Source: Trichobilharzia regenti (lineage: Eukaryota; Platyhelminthes; Trematoda; Strigeidida; Schistosomatidae). Taken from it: a DNA stretch of 64,000 nt. Numbering within the stretch: the first letter of the stretch is position 1; each line of letters starts with the position of its first letter. The notes below the pieces were generated by a model that saw only the letters and a list, made by a program, of their open reading frames with translations, was not told where the DNA came from and ran no database searches. Location: positions 94,002,319 to 94,066,318 of the forward strand of contig OX235264.1 in the NCBI GenBank assembly GCA_944472135.2, written 5' to 3'. Position numbers and translations under genes: made by a program. Below, in pieces: positions 31,768-43,378 of the stretch.

Positions 31768-33460
31768 ATTATTATTATTCTACCCTTGGTTTCCAAGTGG
31801 AAAGTAGTACATCTCCAATTTGGCATATCATCTGTGGTCCTCTTCAGCTAGCCCAAAGATTAACCATAGACTGTCGTCTCCTTCAACTCACACTGTCTCC
31901 TTCATGTCACTCTTGGACTCATGCCCAACTCATCGCTTCCCTTTCGAGTTCCACCGTCCTGATGGTCTGACGCCGTGTCCCCCAACGGCCTCCTGACCAT
32001 CTCCATTTTCTTCACCATATTTGCTGAGCAGAAGGTTCTTAGTTGGTTACTTCCTGGATTTCCTTATTGGTAATTCTTTCTGACTGGCAGTCTGATCTTC
32101 ACTATGTAGCCAGGGAAAACAGCTGCTGATAAAAGTTGGCTGTTGGAATGCTCTTCATGACACACTGGCTAAGTTTCTGACTGATATAGAATGTTATTCG
32201 ACTGTCTCCTCAGCGTTTGTCTGACTCATCTTCATTTTCTTCACCATATTTGTTGAGTAATAGGTTCTTGATTTGTCCTTTTCAAGAATTCCCATTTTTT
32301 ATCGCTTTCTGAACGGCCATCTTGTGGCGAGTGTCACTGATAAGATTTATCAGTAGTATATAGAGAAATGTTCATTGGCATAAAAAAATCAAATAGCAGG
32401 GAGATATATTTGATTTTAGAGAAAGTAAATGATACAGCGTTGCGGAGAAACATGAAAGACGTGAAAGGAACAAAAAGCAAACACAGTATGAAGTTCATAA
32501 GTACCACAACATGAAAATCTGTGCAGTTGGTGTGTTGATGATTGGGTGTACATAATATTGGCATATAGAGATACCAGTCACCCTATTTGCACTCCTCAAC
32601 CAAGTCTATCGTCTTCTACCGTGTCATTCGGAGTTTTCTTGTGAAAACACTGAAGGCAGCTATTGATGGAAGTATGAAGTAGCCAGATGGAAATGCTGTT
32701 CGTGACGCGTTGGCACATAAAGAAGAACTGACTGACTTGACATTAGTGTTGGAAATCTAGATTCTATACTTTATGCTCTGGAGAAGTGCAGAAGATTTCC
32801 AGTGATTTTAGAGTGATGAATGTCTGTCTTCAGTTTCCGATTAGATTTGGCTTTGGCATTCTCATCCAATCCAAATGCCTGTAGTTGTAACGATTCTCCC
32901 TAGTTTTACTGTTAATAGTGATCGGTACTAGTTGTCGCTGTTGTTAGTTGGTTCATTATCTGCATCACCTCCTTCTTGTCTATGTTCACTTGACGTCATG
33001 TCTTCACTGGCCGCTTCGTCTGTCAGTTTGTTGGTTTTCGCCTGTAAGTCTTAGACATTAGGCATAAGTCGTCCGCCTCGAAGTCCAGATCTTCTAGAGT
33101 CTGCTTATCGGCCCAACGTATATCTGTCTTCTCACTCACCAGACATGGTCTGTCACACAATCCAGTCCATCGAAATTAGGAACATCATCAATGATAGTAG
33201 ACAGTCTTGTCTTACTCTAGTATTAACTTCAAAGGCTTCGTTGAGTTATGCATAGTAGATCAAATGACATTTGACATTGTTATACAACTGTCGAATGAGG
33301 TTGATAAACACTTGCGGTACTATACTGCATATCGTTGAAATAGTTTCCAAATTACTTCGTCATCAACACTGTTCACTACGAAATTAAAGCAGAGGCTTGA
33401 CTTCCATTCTATGCTCAGTTCTATGATAATTCGTCGAGTTACTATTTGATCAGACCTAAC
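31768..33460 (-). mobile_element. RTE-clade LINE, 3' half, interrupted
   Basis: Starts at an ATTATTATTATTC tail and shares landmarks with other RTE copies: TTGGTTTCCAAGTGGAA, CCCAACTCATCGCTTCCC, TTCGCCTGTAAGTCTT, GATAGTAGACAGTCTTG and CCAAATTACTTCGTC. It extends from the 3' end back into the RT core. Frames are destroyed. A roughly 280-bp unrelated repeat interrupts it at 32345-32625. Confidence 0.75.
32345..32625. repeat. Uncharacterised dispersed repeat U, copy 1
   Basis: Similar over about 260 bp to 46340-46607. Shared blocks are AGGGAGATATATT, AATGATAC.GCGTTGC, GAGAAACAT, GGTGTGTTGATGAT and GTACATAAT. It splits the RTE copy, so it inserted later and is mobile or was mobilised. No coding frame is shared. 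Confidence 0.8.
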
Positions 33461-33639
33461 CGAACATAATATTGATTATTTTGACTACTAAAACAGACAT
33501 AGTAGTAAGTCGAGTGAACCATAGAGGGTGATCACTGATAAAATTATAAAGTCGCTGATTTTAACGCATCGAGAAGTTGTTTTCGAGTACACTCGGCATC
33601 CATGATCTTATTTGCTTGAGAAAACGGACAAGATTTTTT

Positions 33640-33870
33640 TCTTTTTGACAGCTAGTTTATGATCATGAATGCAAACATCGCAACCACAGACGCAAAGTGG
33701 ACAGGAAGCACAAATAAATGCCTGGAGACTTCTACAAGGCTGGTCCTCAGAATAATCTGTAGCCAACAGCCATAAAGACATAGATTAGACTTACCGAATA
33801 ATGAAAAAGAATTTACATGGATAAAAGATCAAATATCAGGTCAACATAATAATCAACACCACTAAAGGTG
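33640..33870 (+). pseudogene. PLE C-terminal fragment (third type)
   Basis: The text near 33720-33760 (GACTTCTACAAGGCTGGTCCT) parallels REFLQAW in the better copy at 36240-36476, followed by an IYM-R-SNIRST stretch. It is a decayed end of a GIY-YIG PLE protein. Weak on its own. Confidence 0.4.
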
Positions 33871-34140
33871 TAGATGTGGGTAAGAAAATCTTTGGCGACA
33901 GCCAATGACGTTCAAGATCATTAAGAGAGAAGATTATCGCACTGATGGCAATTTCTGAAAGCTCATTTCATTATGATGTTAGCGCTGAAGATTTCGCTTA
34001 AAGCAGACCATAAAAGCTTTACAGTTAAACTATACAGGTTAGGGAACAAAATATCTTCCACCTGAGCCGAAAATTTCTTTCATCATTTCTATGCGTATAA
34101 GTTTATTACTTATTCTTTGGCTTTATTTCAAGTTTCATCT

Positions 34141-34300
34141 CAGAGTGATATCAGTTAGGGAACCATTGAAAACCGGAAGGGAGTACTGGATGGCTGTTTT
34201 GTCCCGGTTCGGAAGTTCATCAGCCCGAGTTGAAACTTGAAACAAATCAAATGCCTACAAATAATTTTATGAATATGAATCTGATGCCCACCAGTGGCTA
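34141..34300 (-). mobile_element. Hammerhead-bearing repeat H with inverted join
   Basis: Plus text GATATCAGTTAGGG, CCATTGAAAACCGG and TACTGGATGGCTGTTTTG, then the ribozyme-like part. On the minus strand CTGATGA is intact, but GAAAC reads AAAAC and the GTC site reads GCC. Right of 34240 the text (CAAATCAAATGCCTACAAA, AATCTGATGCCC) matches the H family in the opposite orientation, so two pieces are joined head to head. Confidence 0.6.
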
Positions 34301-34449
34301 GTGGCAGAACAAAGTGGCCTGGAGTTCAAGTGAGAAGTCATAATCAGCGAACACCACCAACAGTTCAGGAGTGAGGACAGATACTCGCCAGAGATAAAAT
34401 TAGCTGGTTCAAGTAGCGCCAAAATCATGAATCGTTAGAATTTACGATT

Positions 34450-35620
34450 CATGAAACTGCCAGTCGACACCATTCCTCCAACGGAAGTAGAAATCTTGAA
34501 TCCAAGCTACTGAAGTCCACTCAGAAAGGCAGCAGGGCCAGACGGCATTCCCCAAACACCGAAGCACTGTAAAAATACCCAGCGACTGCGACAGATGTTC
34601 TCATTCCATTATTGTAAAAGGTTTAGAAGGAAGGAAAGGTGCCTACTGGTTTGAAGAATGGCTGACTACCTTGTCAAACTACCAAAGAAGGGCGAATTCC
34701 ACCTCTCTCTACAAGAACTGACGAGGAATAGTGCACCATGTCAAGCAAAATACTAAGTCGCATCATCCTGGAGAGAATAAAAGATGCACTGAATGCAGAA
34801 CTCCGCCACCCACCGGAACAAGCTGGATTCACGAAAGGCAAGTCATGTTTTGACTAAATCGCAACTCGATGCACCGTCATCACGCGATAACTTCATCAAC
34901 TTCGAAAATGCCTTCAACAGACAGCGTTGACCGAGACGTAATTTGGAAACCACTTCAACACTACGGCGTGCAGTGCCCAAGTCTTTATCAATCTCATTCA
35001 GCCACAGTTGGCTATATGACAGTGGCATGTGTCAGGTGATCCATAACGAAACACCCAGCTAGACGTTCGAAGTGAATACAAGAGTAAGACAAGCTGGCTG
35101 TCCATTATCACGAACGATGATATTCTTAATTGTGGGGGACTGGATTATGCGTCAGACTGTGCATAGGAAGTGAGAAGACAGGAATACGCTGGACCACTGA
35201 TAATAAGACACTAGGAGATCCGGATTTCGCAGATGGTATAAGTCTAGTGTCACACAAACTTGAGGATTTACAGGCGAAAACCATTGAACTGGCTGAAGAA
35301 GCAGTCGTAGAAGACAGGACTCCAGGCGAACCTAGAGAAAACAGAGGTGATGAAGATGACCAATCAACAGAAACAACAAAAACAACAAGCACTATTCACC
35401 ATCACTGAGAGAGATTTGACAGAGTTCACTTCCTTCTTTTGTCTATCCAGGAAGCATCGTTTCGTCTACAGTTGGAACGGATGAAGATTTCAAAGTCAGC
35501 CATCCAGAAATGGAAAGGCGAGATACACCTTCATCAACCTGAAACCAGTTTGGAAGTCTTCTGCGTTCCTCCTCAGAAAAAGCAACAAGAATCCGATTTT
35601 CAACACTAATGTGAATTCAC
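34450..35620 (+). mobile_element. RTE-clade LINE, RT and 3' part
   Basis: Plus-strand landmarks are GCAGCAGGGCCAGACGGCATTCC (AAGPDGIP), AAAGAAGGGCGAATTCC (PKKGE), GCAAAATACTAAGTCGCATCATCC (ILSRIIL), GACTGGATTATGCGTCAGAC (DWIMRQ) and TTCGCAGATGGTATAAG. The catalytic region is crossed by several stops and frame changes. It ends without a TAA tail near 35620. Confidence 0.75.
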
Positions 35621-36239
35621 TTCTTTTATATGTGTCAGAAAATAGACCAATGTGTCACGAGAAGGATTTCTAACGGACTAATGAAGAATTTTATTAATAG
35701 CCGCCCATTTCGCTGGATTGATATTGAATGCCAAATGTCCAGAAAGAATTAGTAACAAGAAAGTCCGGCTCTAGTCGTCCATCTTCTAAACAATATGAAG
35801 AGAACTTACATAGGGAATTTAGAAACATAAATTTATAGAAAATCAGCATATGCACCCAGATGAAATACTCAACGATAATGGCAATAATCCAATGACTCAC
35901 GAAAGAAACTGTGTTTAGACATTGTTTAAAAGAGTTTAAATATGCTGTAGCACTCCAGCGCTGAAGAGAATAAAACAGATATATCCTCTACCCCCATACA
36001 ATTTCTTCAGAAAGTGTTTAAGTTCAAATCGTAATATCAACGAGAAATCATCGTTAAAGACCACATGATAATTCACTCTACTATGTATAAAGAGTATCTC
36101 TGAAATAAGGGCTAGAATACTAAGGCCGTCTGAAACAGACAAAACACACAAGCCAACATAATCACTTCATTATTCAATATTGTACAAACCAAAGGATCTA
36201 ACAACAAAAGAAGATAGGATCAATACCATTTGATAAATA
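35621..36239. other. No gene seen
   Basis: Short frames only. No repeat identified. Confidence 0.35.
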
Positions 36240-36476
36240 AATTGCGTGAATTGCGATAGACACTATCGATATTGGTCAAAGTGGGCGTCCCATCCGAATC
36301 AGAATCCAACAACGCAAATTTGTTGTGAAACGGCACGACTTGTTGTATTCTTTCATATTGATACATATAGACAATCATGGACACCAGTTTGATTGGGAGA
36401 GTATAGAAATTTTAGACAGAGGAAACATCGAAAATGCCAGAGAATTTCTACAAGCCTGGTAATCAGATGAATCAGA
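36240..36476 (+). pseudogene. PLE GIY-YIG endonuclease fragment (third type)
   Basis: The frame reads DIGQSGRPIRIRIQQRKFVV, KRHDLL, then DNHGHQFDWESIEILDRGN and AREFLQAW. The 'IGQSGRPI.x.RI..' block with later H-x-F-D-W is the GIY-YIG half of a PLE protein of a different lineage from 28521. Only the second half of the domain is present. Confidence 0.65.
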
Positions 36477-36492
36477 GAATTACAAATACATT

Positions 36493-36677
36493 ACTTTTTT
36501 TGATTACAGCTTGATTTCACACTGTATTTTTGGTACAAGTATGGAAATTTCAGCATATGATATCGATAGCCCGAATTTCGCAGGCCGACCATAGATATCA
36601 GGTGTGCGTCGGCAGGGGATCGAACCTCGGACCATGTGCATGGTCGGCGAGAGTCCTAACCACTGTGCCACCGACGC
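36493..36677 (-). mobile_element. SINE A (copy 5)
   Basis: On the minus strand GCGTCGGTGGCACAGTGG, A-box TGGCACAGTGG, B-box GGTTCGATCCC, CACACCTGATATCTATGG, and a tail ending AATCAAAAAAAG. Very close to the consensus of the other copies. Confidence 0.9.
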
Positions 36678-37376
36678 AACATAAGTCAAATTTACCAACT
36701 AATAAAAAAAATAAATCACATGATAAGCAATATTAACATATGTGTAAAACTTGGGCACTGTGGTAGTAGGTAATTCCATATTAGTTTGTTCGTTAGATGT
36801 ATCACACAGTCACTGAAACAGTATTATTTACTGGATGACAAGATTTTGAACAAAATTTATTGTTCATAATCATATCAATTGTAATCACACGACTTTGAAG
36901 CTTGAGTTTTATAAAACTCATCACATGATAAGCAAGTTCAAATTTAAAGTGAATAAAAATGACCAGTGAGGATATAAATTAACAACCTGTGGTGATTGAC
37001 TATTTCTATCGCTGTATTGTTTAAATACTTACTGTTGATTGTTAATATGTTTCTTATATGAATTGCATTATAATTCCGCTAAATACAAATTCCTGAATTC
37101 CGCCCTCTCTTTGTTTTGGTTGGATTCTTGTAATTCGGTCATCTCGAAATACTAATACTACGATTACAAATAATTACAACACAACCACTAACAACAGTGG
37201 TTATCAGGAAGTACAATTATATCAATAATTATAGGGAATTCAAACAAGTTTACTTTATATTAAAGTCTGTGCTGAAGATATTGTCTAGAAGAGGGATATC
37301 AAGAGCTTCGTAATTAAATCAACCAACTTACAGAAAACAAATAAATCAAAACCAAATAATTAAAAAATACTGATAG
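36678..37376. other. No gene seen; decayed foldback-family piece
   Basis: 36735-36900 resembles, on the minus strand, the flank and arm of the foldback at 24285 (CTACCACAGTGCCCAAG, GATTATGAACAATAAA). The rest is AT-rich without features. Confidence 0.4.
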
Positions 37377-37905
37377 CGTTACTAGAAGACGGAGATTATC
37401 TGAAAAATGTGATGTATTTGCGCTACACATTTCGAACAAGCCGATCAAACATTTACTTGTCATATCACAAAAATGGTTAGAAAAACAAATGAATTGTGTG
37501 CAGGTGTCGAACTACCAACTTCGTTTATAGCTAAACATCTAATCGAGATGAACCATAAGATTGATGCCAACTCAGCCTTTAAGGTCATCTATAAAAACGT
37601 CAAAAGTGCTTACTGAAATACGCTGAGGCTATAGCTATTTGTAAACTTAAGCCCCCCCTTGTGTATTCAAAAACAGTTTGTTATTATTCTCAACCTACCT
37701 TGGTAATCCTTATTTGATTGGATTACCAAACGTTTGTATTAATTATTCTTAATTCTTTATTTGTCATTTTGTTTAATTTAACTTTTCCATATATATTGAC
37801 TTGACAAGTAAGTGTATGAGGAATCAGATTGTTCGAAATGTATAGCGCAAATACATCACAGTGTTTTTCAGATAATCTCCGTCTTCTAATAACACTATCA
37901 ACATT
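37377..37905 (+). mobile_element. Miniature PLE remnant with inverted ends
   Basis: 37377-37445 (GAAGACGGAGATTATCTGAA, TTTGCGCTACACATTTCG) is repeated as the reverse complement at 37826-37905. Between them is the end of a PLE protein: ELCAGVELPTSFIAKHLIEM, SAFKVIYKNVK, then a frameshift and LSPPLVYSKTV. The RT and GIY-YIG core are deleted, leaving about 530 bp. Confidence 0.7.
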
Positions 37906-38552
37906 TATAAAAGGGACTAATTGTTTTAAATTAAAAAAATAAATCAAACGAAACAAGTTTGTCTCATAACCTCGTATAGTGTAAGTATTTTTGTTTACGG
38001 CTAAATCCTTACAGACACCATGCAAAGGAATATTAAAACCTATTTATTAATGTAGAACGCTAGCCACATAGGTGGTTCAAATTAGATTTCTGGCCAACGC
38101 ATTCCTAAAACTCGCCTGATATATCACTCATTAGTGAGCCTGGAAAAGTGGGGAGGTGGTTTGTGAAACTACCAATCCCATCTAGTAAAAACAACATCAT
38201 TGATACTCATACATCAAAGCTCGAAGCTTTTGCCACAAAAAAAATCAAGAATGGAATGAACTTTTCTAATGACATATTCAAATCACATTATACGCCACAT
38301 GATCAGTCGACGATTTTTAACTTTTCCCTATGTTTAACCAATTTCTTTCCAAAACGTGGCCTGTCTCAACTACTGGGCTACCTAATTTTACTCCTCATCA
38401 AGATGTATCGTGTTTACTTCATTTCATATTGTTTTAATGGTCTAATTACCGCGATAAGTCACAATTCTTACCTGCTCCTTATTTGAAATAAGTTTCTTCT
38501 ACCTACCACCGAGAATCTTTCGACGCAAACGAAGGGAAAATATTGTGAAGTA
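37906..38552. other. No gene seen
   Basis: A 112-codon plus frame at 38148-38486 has no motif and AT-driven composition. Not called. Confidence 0.35.
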
Positions 38553-38675
38553 GTTTCAGGATTTCATCATGAGCTGACATTAGTTAGAGAACCATTGGAA
38601 AACCTGGGAGTACTGGAAAGCTGTTTCGTCCAATGGTTCTCTAACTAATGTCAGCTCATGATGAAATCCTGAAAC
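38553..38675. repeat. Perfect 46-bp foldback made from repeat H
   Basis: 38553-38598 and 38630-38675 are exact reverse complements (GTTTCAGGATTTCATCATG... with its mirror). The 31-nt spacer holds GGGAGTACTGGAAAGCTG, the start of a repeat-H ribozyme region cut off after TTTCGT. The arms contain the H-family opening GACATTAGTTAGAG and ACCATTGG. Confidence 0.95.
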
Positions 38676-38970
38676 CAATCAAATCCCTACAAACCAACAC
38701 TTGAATATTGTGAAGTAGCTCTGGAGTAATCTTCGCCTGGAACAATAAAGTTTTGGGCAATATATATATATATATATATTAGTGATTATTACATGATCTG
38801 AGGATCCTGCTCAATGGAGTAAACGCCTTTCAGTGAAACTCGCTGAAAATTCTGTCTTATTTATAAACGCATTTTTCAGAGTAAAGTTATCATTATTAAT
38901 ATTATTACTACTATTATTATTATTACTTACAGCTTTTGTAAACGTGCCACAAAAAGGTCTACAAAACTGC

Positions 38971-39025
<55 letters not shown>

Positions 39026-39233
39026 TATTGACTAAACGTCAGTTGAGTTGCTTTTTCTAGGAAATAAAGTTTTGTCCCTATGCCCTTGTCATATTTGATT
39101 AGCTTATGAATGACACATAATATGGATTCAATGTTTCAATGACAGAAACGGAACTCTTTAGTAGCAAATGACTGATAAAAAGTGTTCATATAATTTTTTT
39201 ATTTAAAACAATTAATACTAATGTAGCTTTTAG
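38676..39233. other. AT microsatellites, no gene
   Basis: (TA) runs at 38761-38779 and 38975-39022, the latter 24 AT units. A short plus frame running through the second tract is an artefact of the repeat. No other feature. Confidence 0.6.
38975..39022. repeat. (AT)24 microsatellite
   Basis: Uninterrupted dinucleotide run of 48 bp, followed by GCATATTG. Confidence 0.97.
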
Positions 39234-39480
39234 ATGGTTGGAGGCAATCGGCCACAGGAAGCCTTGCTTGACCTAGGTTTCATGTTAGTTGGCACTCAAC
39301 AGTCAACCAGGCGTATCTGCACCTTGAAGGAACTCATCTCCCTTCTGAGATTTGAACCCGCGTCACCCAGTGCTGCAGTCAGCCGATTGACCTCCTGTGG
39401 GAGTGTATTGGGTATTTTTGATTGGACGCTAGTCAGTAACTAGTTTGATGTGTGTGTAGCCCTGTCTTCTGTGCAGACTA
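39234..39480 (-). mobile_element. SINE B (copy 3, head deleted)
   Basis: Matches SINE B from CACAGGAAGCCTTGC through GGCACTCAACAGTCAACC and CTGAGATTTGAACCCG (B-box on the minus strand), then CACCCAGTG. The A-box part present in other copies is missing. The text jumps to GCAGTCAGCCGATTGACCTCC, and the far end ACTAGTTTGATGTG...GTGCAGACTAAATT is kept. Confidence 0.75.
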
Positions 39481-39489
39481 AATTATACC

Positions 39490-40340
39490 AGTCAAGTTTG
39501 CAAAGAGAGAACAATGAATTCAGCAAAGATCCACCCAAACATTAAATACGAACACAACGACGAGTTCAATTTCTTGGACATTAATGTAATGGTCGAAAAG
39601 TTCATCTACAGAAAAGAAGCCTGGAATGAATAATATCTTCACTACAACAGCTTCTGCCTTATAGCCTATAAACGGGGATTAGTAAGGACACCGTAAGTCA
39701 CAGCCAGGAAGCTATGTTCGCCTAACAAGGTCGAAGAAGAATTTAGCTCTAATGAAAAATTCTTTAGGGGAAACGGGTATCCAAAGGTATTTATCCTTAA
39801 AATACAGAAAAGAAAAAGAAAGCGAAGTATCCAACATCTGAAAAGAAGAAAGTGTTCATTTGCCTTCCATTCAAAGGAGAAGCAGTATCACAAAAAATTG
39901 ACAAGAGGATGAAAGAAGCGATAAAATGATGCTTCCCTACAGCTAAGTCGGTGATGCTTTACAACACTACATGCTCTATAAGCCAATCGAAACTGGATAA
40001 ATACCCTGCTAATGTTACCTCCAACTGCATTTATAAATTTACGTGCACCTGCGGCAGCAAGTACATTGGAAGGACAGAAAGAAGGGCTCCTATCAGATTT
40101 TCAGACCATATTCCAAGAAACTTATGCTTAAAAGGAAGCAGATATTTACAAAGTGCAATTATCAGACACTCAACCTGTGGATACCGGTCATTTCGTCGAG
40201 ATTTCCAAATTCTTCAAAATATAAAACATACAAAGGACAGTGAATTTACTACAATTTATTGAAGCACTTACAATCAAGCGTTTCAGACCAAACTTATGCA
40301 CACTGAAACAGTGTAGTCAGTCTCTCTCTCCCTTGGTAAC
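39490..40340 (+). pseudogene. PLE fragment: end of RT and GIY-YIG domain
   Basis: The text IHPNIKYEHNDEFNFLDINV (FLD motif) and FIYRKEAWNE mark the end of the RT domain. The endonuclease reads SNCIYKFTCTCGSKYIGRTE at 40020-40080, then an altered continuation. Multiple stops and frame changes separate the pieces. The opening FTC.CG.xYIGR is intact. Confidence 0.75.
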
Positions 40341-40829
40341 CTTATTGCTTTGATTGCACTGATTAATCATAAACACTATTGAGCTCAGCTCAGTGAGCAA
40401 GTTTTCAATTAGGTGAGCCTCAACCTTCTTTAGTTTCTATGTAGACGTACCAGCTAACACTGTTTATTAGATTTTTCCATCCTCTCTAACCCCTCTTTTT
40501 TCATAGTTTGAAAGCATATAAACTGACGGTCAGCTAAACTAAAAATTGTAATGCTTATATTCCGGATGCGTTAATCTTATAGTGTTTTCTCTAACATTAT
40601 TCAAACTTTAAAGTATGTTATTGTCATTATTTATAACCATTGTAATTCCAGGTAGTGTATTGCAGAGTATGAGAATATGTGAAATAGAATGATGATATCG
40701 TTTTATACTGTAAATCTTATCTTTCTTTCTCTGTTGCAAGAGAATTTTCAATTCGTCACTTTTATTTTCTTAGCTGTAAAATCGTATCTATAAATATGAA
40801 TTACAATATTAGGAATGCCCACATCACAC

Positions 40830-41935
40830 CTGAAACAACTCATGCTTCGATGTACTGTAAATGTCCAATATCTTTCTGATAACGAAATCCATAGAAGGAG
40901 AGATGGGGTAGCTATGGGCTTTGCCACTTGGTTCTTTGCTAACAGACTTCTTATGGGTGGTATATAGAGCAGTGCTGTGACACCTGCTATAAACGGGCAT
41001 GACTTCTAAGAAGATATGTGGACGATATGTTCATTATATGTGATGAGGACTGCAACTTGAATGACATCCTGAAAGTATTCAGTGACAGTCATCCCGCTTT
41101 CTGGTTCACCTTATAAAAAGAAACTCAAGGAAAAATATCTTTCTCTGATGTGCTACTCACAAAGAGAGCTGGCAGGTCTCTGAAAAGATCTATCTACAGA
41201 AAATTGACGCGGACAGGACAACTGACCAATTTTTACAATCTGTCTCAACACGGGTGAGAAGAATTTGTTGTGAAGATGGTATTGATGATGTGCTGCAACA
41301 AATGAAAGAAATGTTCATAGAGGCCGGGTATCCACCGCGCTTTGTAGAGACCAATAGCAAATTACGTGGAAGAAATACAGAAATTGATAAGATGGCTAAG
41401 AAAGCATTTCATACCTAAACGTAGAATTTAGAGTTGACACTGCAAGTGAGTTCCTTAAAAATCGTCTGATTAGATCATTGTGAAAAACCTTCTTTGCTGA
41501 CACTTTACGAATCACCTATGCACCTTAATGTCAAGGAAGTGTTACCTCGATTACCTAATTCAGTGTGTATTTATATGTTTACCTGCTCTTGCGGAGCTAC
41601 TTACTAGGGATGTTCGTAGAGAAACATATCCCGCCGCCACGTCCGAGACAATCTCCAAGTATGGCTCGGCAGAGTAGAACATAGAGGTATTATGTCATCC
41701 ATATTGCAACATATTGCAGACACTGACCACGCAGCACCTGTCATATCGTTTAATATGGCCTATAAAGTCCAGCAAAGTTTACCGAAAGGTACACGAGTGC
41801 ATTCACTTTGTATAGCAGAGACTTTAGCAATACATAACATAAAGCCAGAACTTTGTGCACAAAAACAGTTTGTACGATCTCTTTCGTTACTATGGTCCTG
41901 ATTTTACTATGTAATTCATATAACAACTTTGTTAT
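40830..41935 (+). pseudogene. PLE fragment: RT core to C-terminus
   Basis: GAGATGGGGTAGCTATGGGC (RDGVAMG), then RRYVDDMFIICDEDC (YVDD), RSIYRKLT, an RRICCEDGIDD stretch and PPRFVETN. The GIY-YIG core is cut to FTCSCGATY followed by a stop. The C-terminal frame 41692-41901 ends AETLAIHNIKPELCAQKQF, VRSLSLLWS. A deletion and several frameshifts are visible. Confidence 0.75.
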
Positions 41936-42699
41936 CCTTATTTATTCCATGTTCTATTTTTGTTTTATTTTATTTCATTTCATGTTATCATATTTTAATT
42001 TTTTATCTAGTCTGCTATTTTGACAAAATTTCACTCATCCTATGTCTCCACCATACAATGTTCACATATTAACATTTACAAATGTGTTTTGTTTTCCGAT
42101 CATGTATTTCACTGATGTCGTCTATTGAACTTTAGGTTGACCTCTGCTTACTTACAGTTTTCCAGACCGTAGATATTACGAATTTCCTGGAATAATTTGA
42201 GTGCCGAGTCATTTTCTATTGGTACAAATATCTATCGAATTTTTCAAATATTTCAAATGAAATGCCTTCAATTTATGTAATTTGTGACTATATACTTTGG
42301 TGATCAATAAAATCCGAATCATTTTGCTGAAGAAGCTGTGGCTTACGCAGTGAAATATTCAGAAAAATCTTTTGATTTTATCTTAAACATGCTGGGATTA
42401 TTTTAAATAATTTATAATAACTATTTACTTAGTTATTCATTCATATATCTAATCAATTGTGACTCATAATCCTATACACCAGTATTATAGCACTTTAGTA
42501 TTTCTACTCACTGTCAAACTTTAACACTCACACACATATACACACAAAAAACTGATTGCTGTTGTCTATTGTAATTCATGTTTATAGATACGAATGTGCA
42601 GCTACAAAGATGAAATCGTTGAAAAGAGAATTTTCTTTACTGATTTCTTTGTTTTTATGCTTCAACTGGGATTTCTTAATTTAATTTATGAATTTGACA
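41936..42699. other. AT-rich PLE 3' flank, no gene
   Basis: Low-complexity T-rich sequence like that following other PLE stops. A GCTGAAGAAGCTGTGG piece near 42325 faintly recalls the PLE terminal repeat. Nothing else seen. Confidence 0.35.
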
Positions 42700-43310
42700 A
42701 ATTGTCTGAATTGTGTAATGTGTTTGCGAGCACAACACATTTCGAACAATCTGTCATAGTAATATATATATATATATCTGAAAATAATAAAGAATTGAAG
42801 GGTGAGAAAATAAGCATGGGTCAAGTTGAAAGGACATATTGAAGGTCAAAATAACAATAAAGATCACTAAACAAAATAACAGAGGTAATAGTACATCTAC
42901 CCTGGTTGGTACCAAAACAAAGTTTACCAAGGAAGGTTCAGTGTGGTGACGAATAGTTGCTTTCAACGCATAAAGGTGGTTTGAACTTTCTAATTGCTAG
43001 CTGGGGCTTCTACAAACTTTAGGATATGCCCCAAACACGTCTTATAGATCGGTTTAAAAGGTGTTTAACGTCAGTTTTATGTCCTATTTCTATAATATGT
43101 TTCGCAATGGAGGAGCTAGGTCTCCTGTTCGCACCATTAATGGGCTCTGTAGATTCTATTAGCTTCTGGAGCCATTTAGGAATATTCTTTGAATCAGTTA
43201 GTTGAAGAGATCGGTGAGTGCTCCCTGTGTATGTGTGTACACACCTACATTCAAATTGATAAATACAGTAGGATGTGACGCCAGCTTTCATTAAATTGTT
43301 ACAGTCAGTG
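42700..43310 (-). pseudogene. PLE GIY-YIG fragment
   Basis: The minus frame 43019-43291 reads VTSYCIYQFECRCVHTYTGS (GIY-YIG core with YTG in place of YIG), IPKWLQKL and SSSIAKHIIEIGHKTDV. A terminal-repeat-like block lies at 42710-42780 (TTTGCGAGCACAACACATTTCG), close to that of the miniature PLE at 37377. The RT part is absent. Confidence 0.7.
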
Positions 43311-43378
43311 AATTACATTTCCTAGTGATTTAATGAATAAAAGGTGCCTACTAGTCATTTCCAAGATATCTGAAACCA

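Noticed and set aside
32334..32564. 76-codon minus-strand ORF with a hydrophobic stretch
   Set aside because: It lies entirely in repeat U, and the frame is not kept in the second copy at 46340.
38833..39060. 75-codon ORF with an Ile-Tyr repeat
   Set aside because: It is the translation of the (AT)24 microsatellite.
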